NCBI RefSeq assembly: GCF_010727125.1
Contig: NZ_AP022564.1
Coordinates: forward strand, 1,736,001 to 1,800,000
DNA: 64,000 nucleotides
Source of the DNA: Mycolicibacter terrae
GTDB lineage: Bacteria > Actinomycetota > Actinomycetes > Mycobacteriales > Mycobacteriaceae
Reading direction: 5' to 3'
The position numbers and the translations under genes were made by a program. The notes under the pieces were generated by a model. That model was given only the letters and a program-made list of their open reading frames with translations, searched no databases and was not told the DNA's origin. Shown one piece after another: positions 1 to 8,234 of this stretch (its first letter is position 1; every line of letters begins with the position of its first letter).

Positions 1-61
1 ATGCGCAAGAGTTTCCGTGACAAATCGCCAGCCAGACCCCGGTTCACCGGATGCGGTTCGA

Positions 62-661
62 TCAGCCGGTCGCCATCAGGTTCAAGAACTGACGCTTCTG
101 GTGAATCGTCAAGTAACGCAAGCCATCGGATCCGGCTACGAACTGGCGTCGGGACCGTTTGGGCATCCACAGCAGCGCGCCGGCCGCCAGTTCGATCGTG
201 CCCAACTCGGTGGTGAGCCGACCGCTGCCGGACAGCACATGGATCAGGGCGTCGATCTCCGGGCCGACGTGCATGCCGGTGTCCTGGCCGGCCGACAGGC
301 TGGTGACGTCGGCGTCGATCTCGCGGCTCTGCACGTCCAGCTTCCAGACCACCCCGGCCGGGTCGGCTTCCACGCCCTCCCCGGTGGTCGCGGTGTCGGT
401 CAAGATCCACGGCACGGCGGTCGAGGACAACCGGGAGATTCTGGTCCGCCACAGCGCACCGCGTTCGCGGCCCTTCTCCAGGTACTCCCACCCGTAGCTG
501 CCCGGGTGTTCGCGTTCGAACTCAAGGCGCAGGGGCTCCGGTTCGTGGTCGTTGAGCAGCACAAATGATTCGCCGGCCGCCAGCTTGGCGAAGGTCGCGA
601 AGATCGTCTTGTGCTTCTCCGGTTTGGGTAGCACCCGGGCGTCTAGTTCGACCTCCGACAT
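62..661 (-). CDS. DUF2249 domain + cupin fusion protein
   Basis: This is a 199-residue soluble protein. Residues about 5-75 look like the DUF2249 fold (it begins LDARVLPKPEKH and contains the LLNDHEP and YGWEYLEKG segments). Residues about 110-190 form a cupin barrel with a GPEIDALIHVLSG segment. DUF2249 proteins often sit near nitric-oxide, denitrification and hemerythrin genes; the exact reaction is unknown. The gene is divergent from the ferredoxin gene at 714, with only about 50 bp between them containing an inverted repeat, so the two are probably co-regulated. Domain calls are confident; a role in redox or NO stress is inferred from the neighbours. Confidence 0.8.
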   Translation of the reverse strand: MSEVELDARVLPKPEKHKTIFATFAKLAAGESFVLLNDHEPEPLRLEFEREHPGSYGWEYLEKGRERGALWRTRISRLSSTAVPWILTDTATTGEGVEADPAGVVWKLDVQSREIDADVTSLSAGQDTGMHVGPEIDALIHVLSGSGRLTTELGTIELAAGALLWMPKRSRRQFVAGSDGLRYLTIHQKRQFLNLMATG

Positions 662-678
662 TTAGGCCTGCCTTTCTA

Positions 679-705
679 GTTTCTACAAAATCCCTTGTGT
701 AAACT
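679..705 (+). promoter_or_regulatory. Inverted repeat overlapping the fdxA promoter
   Basis: GTTTCTACAA (679-688) and TTGTGTAAAC (695-704) form an interrupted palindrome, 8 of 10 positions matching, with a 6-nt spacer. A TANNNT -10 hexamer, TAAACT (700-705), overlaps the right arm and lies 8 nt before the ATG at 714, which suggests a leaderless ferredoxin mRNA. The repeat fills the divergent intergenic region, so a dimeric repressor here, probably the co-transcribed regulator at 1055, could control both directions. This is inference from sequence symmetry. Confidence 0.5.
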
Positions 706-713
706 CTACGCCC

Positions 714-1058
714 ATGGCATATGTGATCGGGAAGCCGTGCGTTGACGTGATGGACAGGGCCTGCGTGGAGGAGTGCCCCGTCGACTGCATCTACGAAGGC
801 GGGCGAGCCCTCTACATCCATCCGGATGAATGTGTGGACTGCGGTGCCTGCGAGCCGGTATGCCCGGTCGAGGCCATCTACTACGAAGATGACCTTCCAG
901 ACGAGTTGCAACCCCATCAGGCTGACAACGCGGAGTTCTTCACCGAACCGCTGCCCGGGCGTGACGAGGCACTCGGCTCGCCCGGCGGGGCCGCCAAGAT
1001 CGGCCCGCTCGGCATCGACACCCCGCTTGTGGCCAGCTTTCCTCCCCAGGGGGAGTGA
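714..1058 (+). CDS. fdxA: FdxA-type 7Fe ferredoxin
   Basis: A 114-residue soluble electron carrier. The N-terminal cysteine set (Cys9, Cys17, and Cys21 followed by Pro) fits a 3Fe-4S site. The CVDCGACEPVCP stretch supplies a classical 4Fe-4S site. The C-terminal extension of about 50 residues is typical of actinobacterial 7Fe ferredoxins. It starts at ATG 714, apparently leaderless, and its TGA overlaps the GTG of the next gene by 4 bp, so it is translationally coupled to a regulator. M. tuberculosis FdxA belongs to the hypoxia/NO response; this copy sits in a different context, next to a predicted Fe-S regulator, and may be a paralogue. Confidence 0.88.
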   Translation: MAYVIGKPCVDVMDRACVEECPVDCIYEGGRALYIHPDECVDCGACEPVCPVEAIYYEDDLPDELQPHQADNAEFFTEPLPGRDEALGSPGGAAKIGPLGIDTPLVASFPPQGE

Positions 1059-1810
1059 GCGACATCGTTAAGCCGCCTGGGCCGCCTGGAGGACGTCGTC
1101 TTGACGTGCTTCGGCTGGTGCAGGCCGCGGACGAGCCGCTGAGCATCGCGCAGATCGCCGACGAATTGGGGGTGCACCCCAACACGGTGCGCTTCCATCT
1201 GGACACCCTGGTGGACGAAGGGCGTGTCGAACACACCGAACCCGACCACAAGGGCCGGGGCCGTCCGGCGCTGATGTTCCGGGCGATCCGGCAGATGGAC
1301 CGCGGCGGCACACGTCGGTTCCGGCTGCTCGCGGAGATCCTCACCATCGGCTTGGCCGCCGACTCCGACCCCAGCGGCAAGGCGCTGGCGGCCGGTCGGG
1401 CGTGGGGGCAGCGAATGCGGCCGCAGAACCGCCCGGCCGAGCCCGCCGACGCCGAGGAGTCGACCGACCACCTCGTCGATATGCTCGACGAGTTGGGATT
1501 TCAGCCCGAACACCTCGAACCCGACGACGCCGGCGAGCAGCAGCTCGGTCTGCGCCACTGCCCGTTCCTCGAACTCGCCGAGACCTCGACCGAGGTGGTC
1601 TGCCCGATCCACCTGGGCCTGATGCAGGGTGCGCTGGAAGCCTGGGACGCACCGGTGACCGTCGACCGCCTCGACTCGTTCGCCAAGCCCGATCTGTGTG
1701 TGGCGCACCTGAAGTCGATGAAGGTCGACGAGTCCAGGCCGGCCCCGAACGGGGCCCGGATCGATCAGACGCCCCCGGGTCCGGTGCGAGTGGAAGGGCC
1801 CACCGGGTGA
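1055..1810 (+). CDS. Winged-helix regulator with C-terminal CPF...C motif (SufR-like)
   Basis: A 251-residue transcription factor. An ArsR/SufR-like winged helix-turn-helix occupies residues about 12-80 (IAQIADELGVHPNTVRFHL, then a GRGRPALMF wing). The C-terminal half has an HCPF motif, a second Cys after 13 residues followed by PIHLGLMQG, and a third Cys (KPDLC) about 31 residues on. Cysteine spacing of this kind binds an Fe-S cluster in SufR-type regulators; ligation here is inferred. It starts GTG at 1055 within a GTGA overlap with fdxA and ends in a GTGA overlap with the membrane protein gene. I believe it corresponds to Rv2621c of M. tuberculosis. A paralogue with the same motif lies at 3573-4286. 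Confidence 0.82.
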   Translation: MSDIVKPPGPPGGRRLDVLRLVQAADEPLSIAQIADELGVHPNTVRFHLDTLVDEGRVEHTEPDHKGRGRPALMFRAIRQMDRGGTRRFRLLAEILTIGLAADSDPSGKALAAGRAWGQRMRPQNRPAEPADAEESTDHLVDMLDELGFQPEHLEPDDAGEQQLGLRHCPFLELAETSTEVVCPIHLGLMQGALEAWDAPVTVDRLDSFAKPDLCVAHLKSMKVDESRPAPNGARIDQTPPGPVRVEGPTG

Positions 1811-2232
1811 GCATTGCCGCCGGCATCGCGATCGCCGCGACGTTTCTCTGGCTGGGCATGGTGGTCGCGATCTCGTTTATGGAAGCGCCGCTGAAGTTCC
1901 GCGCGCCCAACGCGACGATTCCGGTCTGCCTCGGCATCGGGCGACTGGTGTTCCGGGCCCTCAACGCCGCCGAGTTCGTGCTGGCCGCGGCCATCGCGGT
2001 GACATTTGCGACCGAGCGCCCGAGCGCCGCCACCGCCGTGGCGTTCGCGGTCGCCGTGGCGATGTTGTTCACCCAGATGCTGGCGGTGCGGCCCCGCCTG
2101 AGCCGGCGCGCCGACCAGGTGCTGTCCGGGCTGGATGCGCCCCGCTCCCGCGCGCACTACGCCTACGTCGGCTTGGAGCTGATCAAGGTCGCCGCACTGG
2201 TGCCACTGGGCATCCTGTTGCTGTCTCGCTGA
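1807..2232 (+). CDS. Small four-helix membrane protein
   Basis: A 141-residue integral membrane protein with four hydrophobic stretches (about 2-24, 41-65, 69-89 and 116-139) separated by short charged loops. The GTG start overlaps the regulator stop (GTGA). No catalytic motif was recognised; a MEAPLKFRAP segment follows the first helix. Length and position match what I recall of Rv2620c, a conserved transmembrane protein of unknown function. Coupling to a ferredoxin and a putative Fe-S regulator suggests a membrane redox or stress role, but nothing in the sequence proves it. Confidence 0.78.
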   Translation: MSIAAGIAIAATFLWLGMVVAISFMEAPLKFRAPNATIPVCLGIGRLVFRALNAAEFVLAAAIAVTFATERPSAATAVAFAVAVAMLFTQMLAVRPRLSRRADQVLSGLDAPRSRAHYAYVGLELIKVAALVPLGILLLSR

Positions 2233-2275
2233 GCTGTCCGCCCCGAATACCCACCCGCGAGCCGAAGGACTACCG

Positions 2276-2614
2276 ATGGAATCGACCTCCCTGACCACGT
2301 TGGCCGACGAGCAGTTGGCCGAGGCCAGGCAACACCACAGCGGGCGCTCGGCCCACACCATCTACGGTGGCTCCGTACACCACCTGCGTCAGACGCTGGT
2401 CGCGCTGCGGGCCGGTCAGGCGCTGGCCGAACACGACAGTCCGGGGGAGTCGACACTGCAGGTGCTACGCGGCCGGGTGCGGCTGACCGCCGGTGATGAC
2501 GCCTGGGAGGGCTCGGCCGGGGAGCTCGTCACCCTGCCGCGCAGCCGCCACGCGCTGGAGTCGCTGGAGGATTCGGTGGTGCTGCTGACGGTCGCCAAGA
2601 GCGCCTCCCACTGA
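2276..2614 (+). CDS. Single-domain cupin protein
   Basis: A 112-residue small beta-barrel cupin. The motif-1 region is degenerate (ALAEHDSPGESTLQVLRG, with one His) and motif 2 reads LVTLPRSRHALES. It starts ATG 2276, 43 bp after the membrane protein gene, in the same direction, and ends 2 bp before the nitronate monooxygenase start, consistent with one operon. It probably corresponds to Rv2619c. With only two visible histidines it may be a metal-binding or ligand-binding cupin rather than an enzyme; the substrate is unknown. Confidence 0.78.
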   Translation: MESTSLTTLADEQLAEARQHHSGRSAHTIYGGSVHHLRQTLVALRAGQALAEHDSPGESTLQVLRGRVRLTAGDDAWEGSAGELVTLPRSRHALESLEDSVVLLTVAKSASH

Positions 2615-2616
2615 GC

Positions 2617-3576
2617 GTGCCCGCGGCACCGCTCTGCACGGCCTGGTCGCTACGGGCCGGGCTGCGGGTGCCCGTCCTCAACGCCCCGATGGGCGGGGTG
2701 GCCGGTGGGCGGCTGGCAGCCGCCGTCACCGCGGCGGGCGGGCTGGGCATGATCGGGATGGGCAGCACCGCCACGGCGGCGTCACTGGCCGCCGAGCTGG
2801 CCCTGCTCGGGCCGGCCCGGTTCGGAATCGGCTTGGTGGACTGGGTGATCCGCGATCAGCCGGACCTACTCGACACGGCCTTGGCCGCCCGCCCGGTGCT
2901 GCTCTCGGTGAGCTTCGGCGACGACCTGTCCTGGGTCGAGCGCGCCCACGCGGCCGGGATCCGGGCCGCCACCCAGGTCTATGACGTCGAGACCGCCCGT
3001 CGTGCGCAGGACGCCGGGCTGGACGTGCTGGTGGCCCGCGGCGCCGAGGGCGGCGGTCACGGGGAGATCCGGCTGGCCACCCTGCCGCTGCTCGATGCCG
3101 TCCTGGACGCCGTGACGGTCCCGGTGCTGGCCGCCGGTGGGATCGCCTCCCCGCGCAGCCTGGCCGCGGTGCTGGCGGCCGGCGCTGCCGGCGCCTGGCT
3201 GGGCACCTGCCTGTCGGCCTGTCCCGAGGCGTTGACCAGTGAGGGCGCCCGGCGTGCTCTGATCGCGGCGGACGGTACCGACACTCTCACGACCCGGGTG
3301 TTCGATGTCGGCCAGCGACTGGAGTGGCCGGCGCGGTTCCCGTCGCGGGTGTTGCGCAACGACTTCGCGGACCGCTGGGCGGGCCGCGAGGGCACGCTGG
3401 CGGGCGATGCGCATGCCGCCGCGGAACTGGCTGCCGGGGTCGCCGCCGACGATCAGCGCGTCGCCCCGGTCGACGCCGGCCAGGGCGTGGGGTTGCTCAG
3501 CGGCAGCCGTCCGGCGGCGGTGGTGATCGGCGAGCTGTGCACCGGGGCGCAACAGTTGCTGGCGCGCTGGGCCTAG
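2617..3576 (+). CDS. Nitronate monooxygenase-family flavoprotein
   Basis: A 319-residue TIM-barrel FMN protein of the nitronate monooxygenase / 2-nitropropane dioxygenase family. The N-terminal LNAPMGGVAGGRLAAAV motif, the GAEGGGHGE glycine-rich loop with its conserved His near residue 148, and the VPVLAAGGIASP phosphate-binding segment are all visible. These enzymes oxidise toxic alkyl nitronates with FMN and oxygen. GTG start 2617, 2 bp after the cupin stop, so it is the last gene of the fdxA-led run. It ends in a 4-bp tail-to-tail overlap with the regulator on the minus strand. The family is clear; substrate is unproven. Confidence 0.88.
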   Translation: MPAAPLCTAWSLRAGLRVPVLNAPMGGVAGGRLAAAVTAAGGLGMIGMGSTATAASLAAELALLGPARFGIGLVDWVIRDQPDLLDTALAARPVLLSVSFGDDLSWVERAHAAGIRAATQVYDVETARRAQDAGLDVLVARGAEGGGHGEIRLATLPLLDAVLDAVTVPVLAAGGIASPRSLAAVLAAGAAGAWLGTCLSACPEALTSEGARRALIAADGTDTLTTRVFDVGQRLEWPARFPSRVLRNDFADRWAGREGTLAGDAHAAAELAAGVAADDQRVAPVDAGQGVGLLSGSRPAAVVIGELCTGAQQLLARWA

Positions 3577-4286
3577 CCCGGGCCCGCTGCGGCACGGAGC
3601 ACGACGCAGCACCGGGATGGGTCCGGGCAGAGCCGAGCCTGGGGGCCGTGCGGTGTCAGGGCATCGCTGACGCCGCTGATCAGTGCGAGGTTCATGGTGC
3701 AGGCCAGCTCCGTCTGAGCCTGGGCCAACGCGTGGAACGGGCAATTGGCCAAGAAGACCTCGCCAGAAGCGGCGGGGCCGTCGCGTGGTTCATAGCCGTG
3801 TTCGCCGAGCACACCGACGGCCAACTCGAGTGCGGCCTCCGCATCTGTCGGCTCCCGGCCCTCGGTCGCCGTGCTGCCGAGTTCGCGGCCGTAGTCGCGG
3901 GCCAGGGCGCGCAGCACCTCGATCGCCGGTGTGCCGGTACGGGCGGATTCGGCGATCGCAGCGGCCATCAGCCGGCCCGCCAGCTCATACTCCCGCGGCG
4001 GCAGGCTGACGGCGATCTGGTCGGGGGAGCGTCGGTAACGCTTTGACGGGCGGCCCGCGCCGGGGCCGGAGCGGCCGGTCAGCCGGGCATAGTCGCTCTG
4101 CAGCAGGCCGTCGGCCTCCAGCCGGTCAAGATGGAATTTGGCCTGGTGGCGGGCGATCCCGGTCGCGGCGGCAGCCTCGTCACGGCTGACCGGGGCGGGC
4201 TGGGCGGCGACGAATCGATACAGCTCACGTCGGACCGGATCGGTGAGTGCGCCGATCCGGGTCACATCGCGCTCGCGGTTGGGCAT
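3573..4286 (-). CDS. Second winged-helix regulator with CPF...C motif
   Basis: A 237-residue transcription factor paralogous to the one at 1055. An ArsR-type winged helix lies at residues about 5-85 (VRRELYRFVAAQ, then GIARHQAKFHLDRLEADGL, then a GRPSKRYRRS wing). The C-terminal domain carries NCPF, a Cys 13 residues later in ACTMNLALISG, and a terminal CPDPSRCC cluster. This is a plausible Fe-S or thiol sensor, an inference from the cysteine pattern. It is divergent from the DoxX-like gene at 4380, with three CGTTAGA half-sites between them, so it most likely represses that gene and itself. Confidence 0.82.
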   Translation of the reverse strand: MPNRERDVTRIGALTDPVRRELYRFVAAQPAPVSRDEAAAATGIARHQAKFHLDRLEADGLLQSDYARLTGRSGPGAGRPSKRYRRSPDQIAVSLPPREYELAGRLMAAAIAESARTGTPAIEVLRALARDYGRELGSTATEGREPTDAEAALELAVGVLGEHGYEPRDGPAASGEVFLANCPFHALAQAQTELACTMNLALISGVSDALTPHGPQARLCPDPSRCCVVLRAAAGPG

Positions 4287-4315
4287 GGTCGGTGAATTTC
4301 TATCGGATAAAACTC

Positions 4316-4364
4316 TTGACGTTAGATTCTACCCGTTCTAACGTACAAAGTGTTGATCGTTAGA
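4316..4364 (+). promoter_or_regulatory. Promoter with three CGTTAGA operator half-sites
   Basis: A TTGACG -35 (4316-4321) and a TAACGT -10 (4339-4344) are 17 bp apart. CGTTAGA (4320-4326) pairs perfectly with TCTAACG (4337-4343), and a third half-site CGTTAGA lies at 4358-4364. The two inverted pairs therefore cover both promoter elements and the transcription start. This is a strong candidate operator for the divergent regulator at 3573-4286. An AACTGAGGAGGA ribosome site follows at 4363-4374. Confidence 0.65.
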
Positions 4365-4379
4365 ACTGAGGAGGATGTC

Positions 4380-4835
4380 ATGGGTACCACCGGTCATGCG
4401 GGTTCACCTGCCGTTTCGCAACGGTTGAAGGATCCGTTGTTCGAGGCGTTTTTCCTACTGCGGACCCTGTTCACGGTCGCTCCGATCCTGTTCGGTCTGG
4501 ACAAATTCTTCAACCTGCTGCCCCAGGTGCCCGGCGGCGCGGGGCCGAGCCACTGGGACAAGTATCTTGCCGGCTGGATCAATGACATCCTGCCGGGCAA
4601 CGGCGACCAGGCGATGTACCTGATCGGCGTCATCGAGATCGTGGCCGGTGTCCTGGTCGCGGTGGCGCCGCGGATCGGGGCCTGGGTGGTAGCGGCCTGG
4701 CTCGGCGGCATCATCGTCGACCTGCTCACCCTGTCCGGCTACTACGACGTCGCGTTGCGCGACTTCGGCCTGCTGGTCTCCGCGGTCGTGCTGGCCCGGC
4801 TGGCCCAGGCCGTGCACACCCGCCAGGTGACCTGA
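4380..4835 (+). CDS. DoxX-like four-helix membrane protein
   Basis: A 151-residue membrane protein with about four hydrophobic segments (FFLLRTLFTVAPILFGLDKF, then LIGVIEIVAGVLVAV, VVAAWLGGIIVDLL and FGLLVSAVVLARLA). The length and layout are those of DoxX / thiosulfate:quinone oxidoreductase small-subunit-like proteins. The ATG at 4380 is chosen because GAGGAGGA lies just upstream and the operator lies before it. It is monocistronic, regulated by the divergent CPF...C regulator, and followed by a strong hairpin. A role in membrane redox or sulfur/NO stress is inferred. Confidence 0.78.
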   Translation: MGTTGHAGSPAVSQRLKDPLFEAFFLLRTLFTVAPILFGLDKFFNLLPQVPGGAGPSHWDKYLAGWINDILPGNGDQAMYLIGVIEIVAGVLVAVAPRIGAWVVAAWLGGIIVDLLTLSGYYDVALRDFGLLVSAVVLARLAQAVHTRQVT

Positions 4836-4855
4836 CAGGTCCCGCCGACCCGCGG

Positions 4856-4890
4856 CCGCGCCACGACAACCCGATCCGGTCGTGGCGCGG
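4856..4890. terminator. Bidirectional terminator hairpin
   Basis: CCGCGCCACGAC (4856-4867) pairs perfectly with GTCGTGGCGCGG (4879-4890) across an 11-nt loop. It lies between two convergent genes (ending 4835 and 4909). There is no U-tract, which is common for mycobacterial terminators. Confidence 0.65.
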
Positions 4891-4908
4891 TCGCGCCTCC
4901 TCCGGGCG

Positions 4909-5406
4909 TCACACCGCGCGCAGATAGCGTCGGGCGATGACGCGCTGCGCCAGCGCAGCCACCGGCGCGCCCGCCCTGATCCACCATTTCACGGGCCGCG
5001 AGAACGCCCGCACCTGCGCGTAGACCGTGCCATCGGCCGGGTCGTAGCGCACCGAGAACAACTCCTCGCCGCGCTCGGGGTGCCCCGGCAGCGTGCCGTA
5101 GGCGAAGCCGCGCCGGTTGTCCTCCCGGAGGACGTAGACCACCCGGCACGGCGCGGTCAGGAACCCTATTCGCACCATCACGGTCGCGCCCACCTCGGCA
5201 ACGTCGCTGTCCGCCCGCACACCCAGACCGGCTCCGCGCTGCATTCCCCAGTGCAGCACGGCCTCACCCGCCTCCTCGAACCGCTGCCGGCCGTGGCCGA
5301 TCGGGGCGACGCGCTCCAGGTGCTGATATCCATCGGGCAGCGCTCCGGCGGTGGCGCCCACCTCGGCGTAGGTCAGCGGTAGGTCCCGCAGCTTGTTCAA
5401 GTCCAC
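4909..5406 (-). CDS. DUF1990 family protein
   Basis: A 165-residue protein starting GTG at 5406 (MDLNKLRDLPLTYAEVGAT). The family features are visible: PLTYAEVGAT at the start, the central LHWGMQRGAG and RVVYVLREDNRRGFAYGTL segments, and GHPERGEEL followed by a C-terminal FSRPVKWW motif. DUF1990 proteins have a lipocalin-like fold and no assigned reaction. It is divergent from the thioesterase at 5472 with about 65 bp between them, and convergent with the DoxX-like gene through the hairpin at 4856. Confidence 0.8.
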   Translation of the reverse strand: MDLNKLRDLPLTYAEVGATAGALPDGYQHLERVAPIGHGRQRFEEAGEAVLHWGMQRGAGLGVRADSDVAEVGATVMVRIGFLTAPCRVVYVLREDNRRGFAYGTLPGHPERGEELFSVRYDPADGTVYAQVRAFSRPVKWWIRAGAPVAALAQRVIARRYLRAV

Positions 5407-5471
5407 CGGGCCAACCCTGCCATCGTGGCCGCGGCGTCCGCCCGGTAATCGGCTGAACGTTAAATAGACGG

Positions 5472-6086
5472 GTGACAGCCCCACATGCCGGCGGCGGTTT
5501 CAACCCGCCCGAGCCGACCCAGAAGGGCGGGCCGGACTACGGCCGCTTCCTGGAGACCATGCGTGCCCTGCAGGACCACGCCCGCGCCGTCGACGCCCCC
5601 GACGAGGTGATCAGCCGGGCCGCCGACGCGCTGCGGGAAGTCTGCGATTTGTTGGCGCCCTTCGACAGCGACGAATGGTCGTCGCCGTCGGGCCGCCGGT
5701 TGGATCTGCCCATGCGCGGCAACCTGCTTCCGGTGCCGATGAAGCTCAAGAGGAGCGACGACGGACGGCTCCGCGGCTGGGCCCGGTTTCGGCGCTTCCA
5801 CCTGGGGCGCAACGGTGCCGCGCACGGCGGCGCCATCGGGCTGCTGTTCGACTCGGTGCTGGGCACCGCGTCGTGGTTGCTGACCGGCGGCCCCTACCAG
5901 CGCACCGCCTATCTGCACGTCAACTACCGCAGCATTGTCCCGATCGAGCGGGAGTTACAGCTCGAGACGTGGATCAGCCGGACCGAGGGCCGAAAGATCT
6001 TCGTCGAGACCACACTGCGCGACGGCGATACGCTGCTGGCCGACGGCGAGGCGTTGTTCGTGGTGCTCAAACCCGGCCAGCCGTGA
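5472..6086 (+). CDS. Hotdog-fold thioesterase (PaaI-like)
   Basis: A 204-residue protein. The C-terminal two thirds is a hotdog domain with the NGAAHGGAIGLLFDSVLGT motif, where the Asp on the long helix is the usual catalytic acid, and a TAYLHVNYRSIVPI strand. Such enzymes hydrolyse acyl-CoA thioesters. The first 90 residues are helical and poorly conserved. GTG start 5472; a TTAAAT hexamer about 8 nt upstream allows leaderless initiation, but this is weak. It precedes thrS in the same orientation and is probably the Rv2616-neighbourhood thioesterase; substrate unknown. Confidence 0.78.
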   Translation: MTAPHAGGGFNPPEPTQKGGPDYGRFLETMRALQDHARAVDAPDEVISRAADALREVCDLLAPFDSDEWSSPSGRRLDLPMRGNLLPVPMKLKRSDDGRLRGWARFRRFHLGRNGAAHGGAIGLLFDSVLGTASWLLTGGPYQRTAYLHVNYRSIVPIERELQLETWISRTEGRKIFVETTLRDGDTLLADGEALFVVLKPGQP

Positions 6087-6176
6087 GCCGGTGTACTCCC
6101 GCGGGTCGGCCACGACAGCCCCGATAGCATGGTCGCGGACGTTTCGACCACCACGCATCCCCCTGGAGACCACGCC

Positions 6177-8234
6177 ATGAGCGCGCCCGCACAGCCCGCC
6201 CCGATCCGGGTTCCTGCCGGCACCACCGCCGCCGACGCGGTGCGCGCGGCGGGCCTGCCCAGCCGCGGGGCGCCGGATGCGATCGTGGTGGTGCGCGACG
6301 CACAGGGCAAGCTGCGCGACCTGAGCTGGATTCCCGACACCGACACCGAAGCGACCCCGGTACCGGCCGACACCGAGGATGGCCGCAGCGTCATCCGGCA
6401 CTCGTGCGCGCACGTGCTGGCCCAGGCGGTACAGGACTTGTTCCCGGCCGCCAAGCTCGGTATCGGTCCGCCGATCACCGACGGCTTCTACTACGACTTC
6501 GACGTACCCGAGGCCTTCACCCCGGAGGATCTGGCCGCGTTGGAAAAGCGGATGCGGGTCATCATCAAAGACGGCCAGGTGTTCTCCCGGCGGGTCTATG
6601 AGTCCAAGGAGGCTGCCCGCGCCGAGCTGGCCGGTGAGCCCTACAAACTGGAACTCGTCGACGACAAGTCCGGTGACAGCGAGATCATGGAGGTCGGCGG
6701 TGATGAGCTCACCGCCTACGACAACCTCAATCCCCGTACCCGCGAACGGGTCTGGGGCGACCTGTGTCGCGGCCCGCACATCCCGACCACCCGGTTCATC
6801 CCGGCGTTCAAACTCACCCGCTCCTCGGCGGCCTACTGGCGCGGCGACCAGAACAACGCCAGCCTGCAACGTGTCTACGGCACCGCGTGGGAGTCCCAGG
6901 AGGCATTGGACCGTCACCTCGAGCTGATCGAGGAAGCTCTGCGTCGCGACCACCGCAGGCTCGGTGTGGAACTGGACTTGTTCAGCTTCCCCGACGAGAT
7001 CGGTTCGGGCCTACCGGTTTTCCACCCCAAGGGCGGAATCATCCGCCGGGAGCTGGAGGACTACTCGCGGCGCAAGCACATCGAGGCGGGCTACCAGTTC
7101 GTCAACACCCCGCACATCACCAAGGCGGCGCTGTACGAAACCTCCGGCCACCTGCAGTGGTACTCGGAGGGGATGTACCCGCCGATGCAAATCGACGCGG
7201 AGTTCGCCGAGGACGGCACGCTGCGCAAGCCCGGCCAGGACTACTACCTCAAGCCGATGAACTGTCCGATGCACCACCTGATCTACCGGTCGCGTGGACG
7301 TTCCTACCGGGAACTTCCGTTGCGGCTCTTCGAGTTCGGCAGTGTGTACCGCTATGAACGCTCCGGGGTGGTGCACGGTCTGACGCGGGTTCGCGGCATG
7401 ACCCAGGACGATGCGCACATCTACTGCGCGCGGGAATCCATGCGCGACGAACTGACCTCGCTGCTGCGCTTCGTGCTCGACCTGCTCGCCGACTACGGCC
7501 TGGACGACTACTACCTGGAGCTGTCCACCAAGGACCCGGAGAAGTACGTCGGCTCCGACGAGGTGTGGGAAGAGGCCACCGAGACGCTGCGCGAGGTCGC
7601 CGAGGCATCCGGGCTGACCCTGGTGCCCGACCCGGGCGGTGCGGCGTTCTACGGGCCGAAGATCTCGGTGCAGGTCAAGGACGCTCTGGGCCGCAGCTGG
7701 CAGATGTCGACCATTCAGCTCGACTTCAACATGCCCGACCGGTTCGAGCTGGAGTACACCGCGGCCGATGGCACTCGGCAGCGCCCGGTGCTGATCCACC
7801 GGGCCTTGTTCGGCTCGATCGAGCGCTTCTTCGGGGTGCTGACCGAGCATTACGCCGGGGCGTTCCCGGCCTGGCTGGCGCCGGTGCAGGTGGCCGGCAT
7901 CCCGGTCGCCGACCAGCACGTGGATTACCTGGAAGAGGTTGCCGCACAACTGCGCAGCCACGGGGTGCGGGTCGAGGTGGACGCCAGTGACGACCGGATG
8001 CCCAAGAAGATCGTCAACCACACCAACGCGCACGTGCCGTTCATGCTGCTGGCCGGCGACCGCGACGTCGAGGCGGGCGCGGTCAGCTTCCGGTTCGCCG
8101 ACCGCACCCAGATCAACGGTGTGCCGCGCGACGAGGCGGTCGCTGCGATCGCCGGCTGGATCGCCGCACGCGACAACACCGCGCCGACCGCGGAGACGCT
8201 CAAGGTCGGCTTGAAGGTGGGCGAAGTCAAGTGA
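6177..8234 (+). CDS. thrS: Threonyl-tRNA synthetase
   Basis: A 685-residue class II aminoacyl-tRNA synthetase that charges tRNA-Thr. Domain order: N-terminal TGS-like domain (about 5-60), the editing domain with [10 protein letters not shown] and the C-R-GPHIP zinc-binding-like segment (about 70-235), the catalytic core (class II motif 2 around [20 protein letters not shown] and motif 3 near [13 protein letters not shown]) and the anticodon-binding domain. The ATG at 6177 ([12 protein letters not shown]) is preferred over an in-frame ATG at 6129 because it matches the M. tuberculosis protein and has a GGAG upstream. It heads a run of overlapping genes: its stop overlaps the GTG of the HIT gene. 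Confidence 0.96.
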   Translation: MSAPAQPAPIRVPAGTTAADAVRAAGLPSRGAPDAIVVVRDAQGKLRDLSWIPDTDTEATPVPADTEDGRSVIRHSCAHVLAQAVQDLFPAAKLGIGPPITDGFYYDFDVPEAFTPEDLAALEKRMRVIIKDGQVFSRRVYESKEAARAELAGEPYKLELVDDKSGDSEIMEVGGDELTAYDNLNPRTRERVWGDLCRGPHIPTTRFIPAFKLTRSSAAYWRGDQNNASLQRVYGTAWESQEALDRHLELIEEALRRDHRRLGVELDLFSFPDEIGSGLPVFHPKGGIIRRELEDYSRRKHIEAGYQFVNTPHITKAALYETSGHLQWYSEGMYPPMQIDAEFAEDGTLRKPGQDYYLKPMNCPMHHLIYRSRGRSYRELPLRLFEFGSVYRYERSGVVHGLTRVRGMTQDDAHIYCARESMRDELTSLLRFVLDLLADYGLDDYYLELSTKDPEKYVGSDEVWEEATETLREVAEASGLTLVPDPGGAAFYGPKISVQVKDALGRSWQMSTIQLDFNMPDRFELEYTAADGTRQRPVLIHRALFGSIERFFGVLTEHYAGAFPAWLAPVQVAGIPVADQHVDYLEEVAAQLRSHGVRVEVDASDDRMPKKIVNHTNAHVPFMLLAGDRDVEAGAVSFRFADRTQINGVPRDEAVAAIAGWIAARDNTAPTAETLKVGLKVGEVK

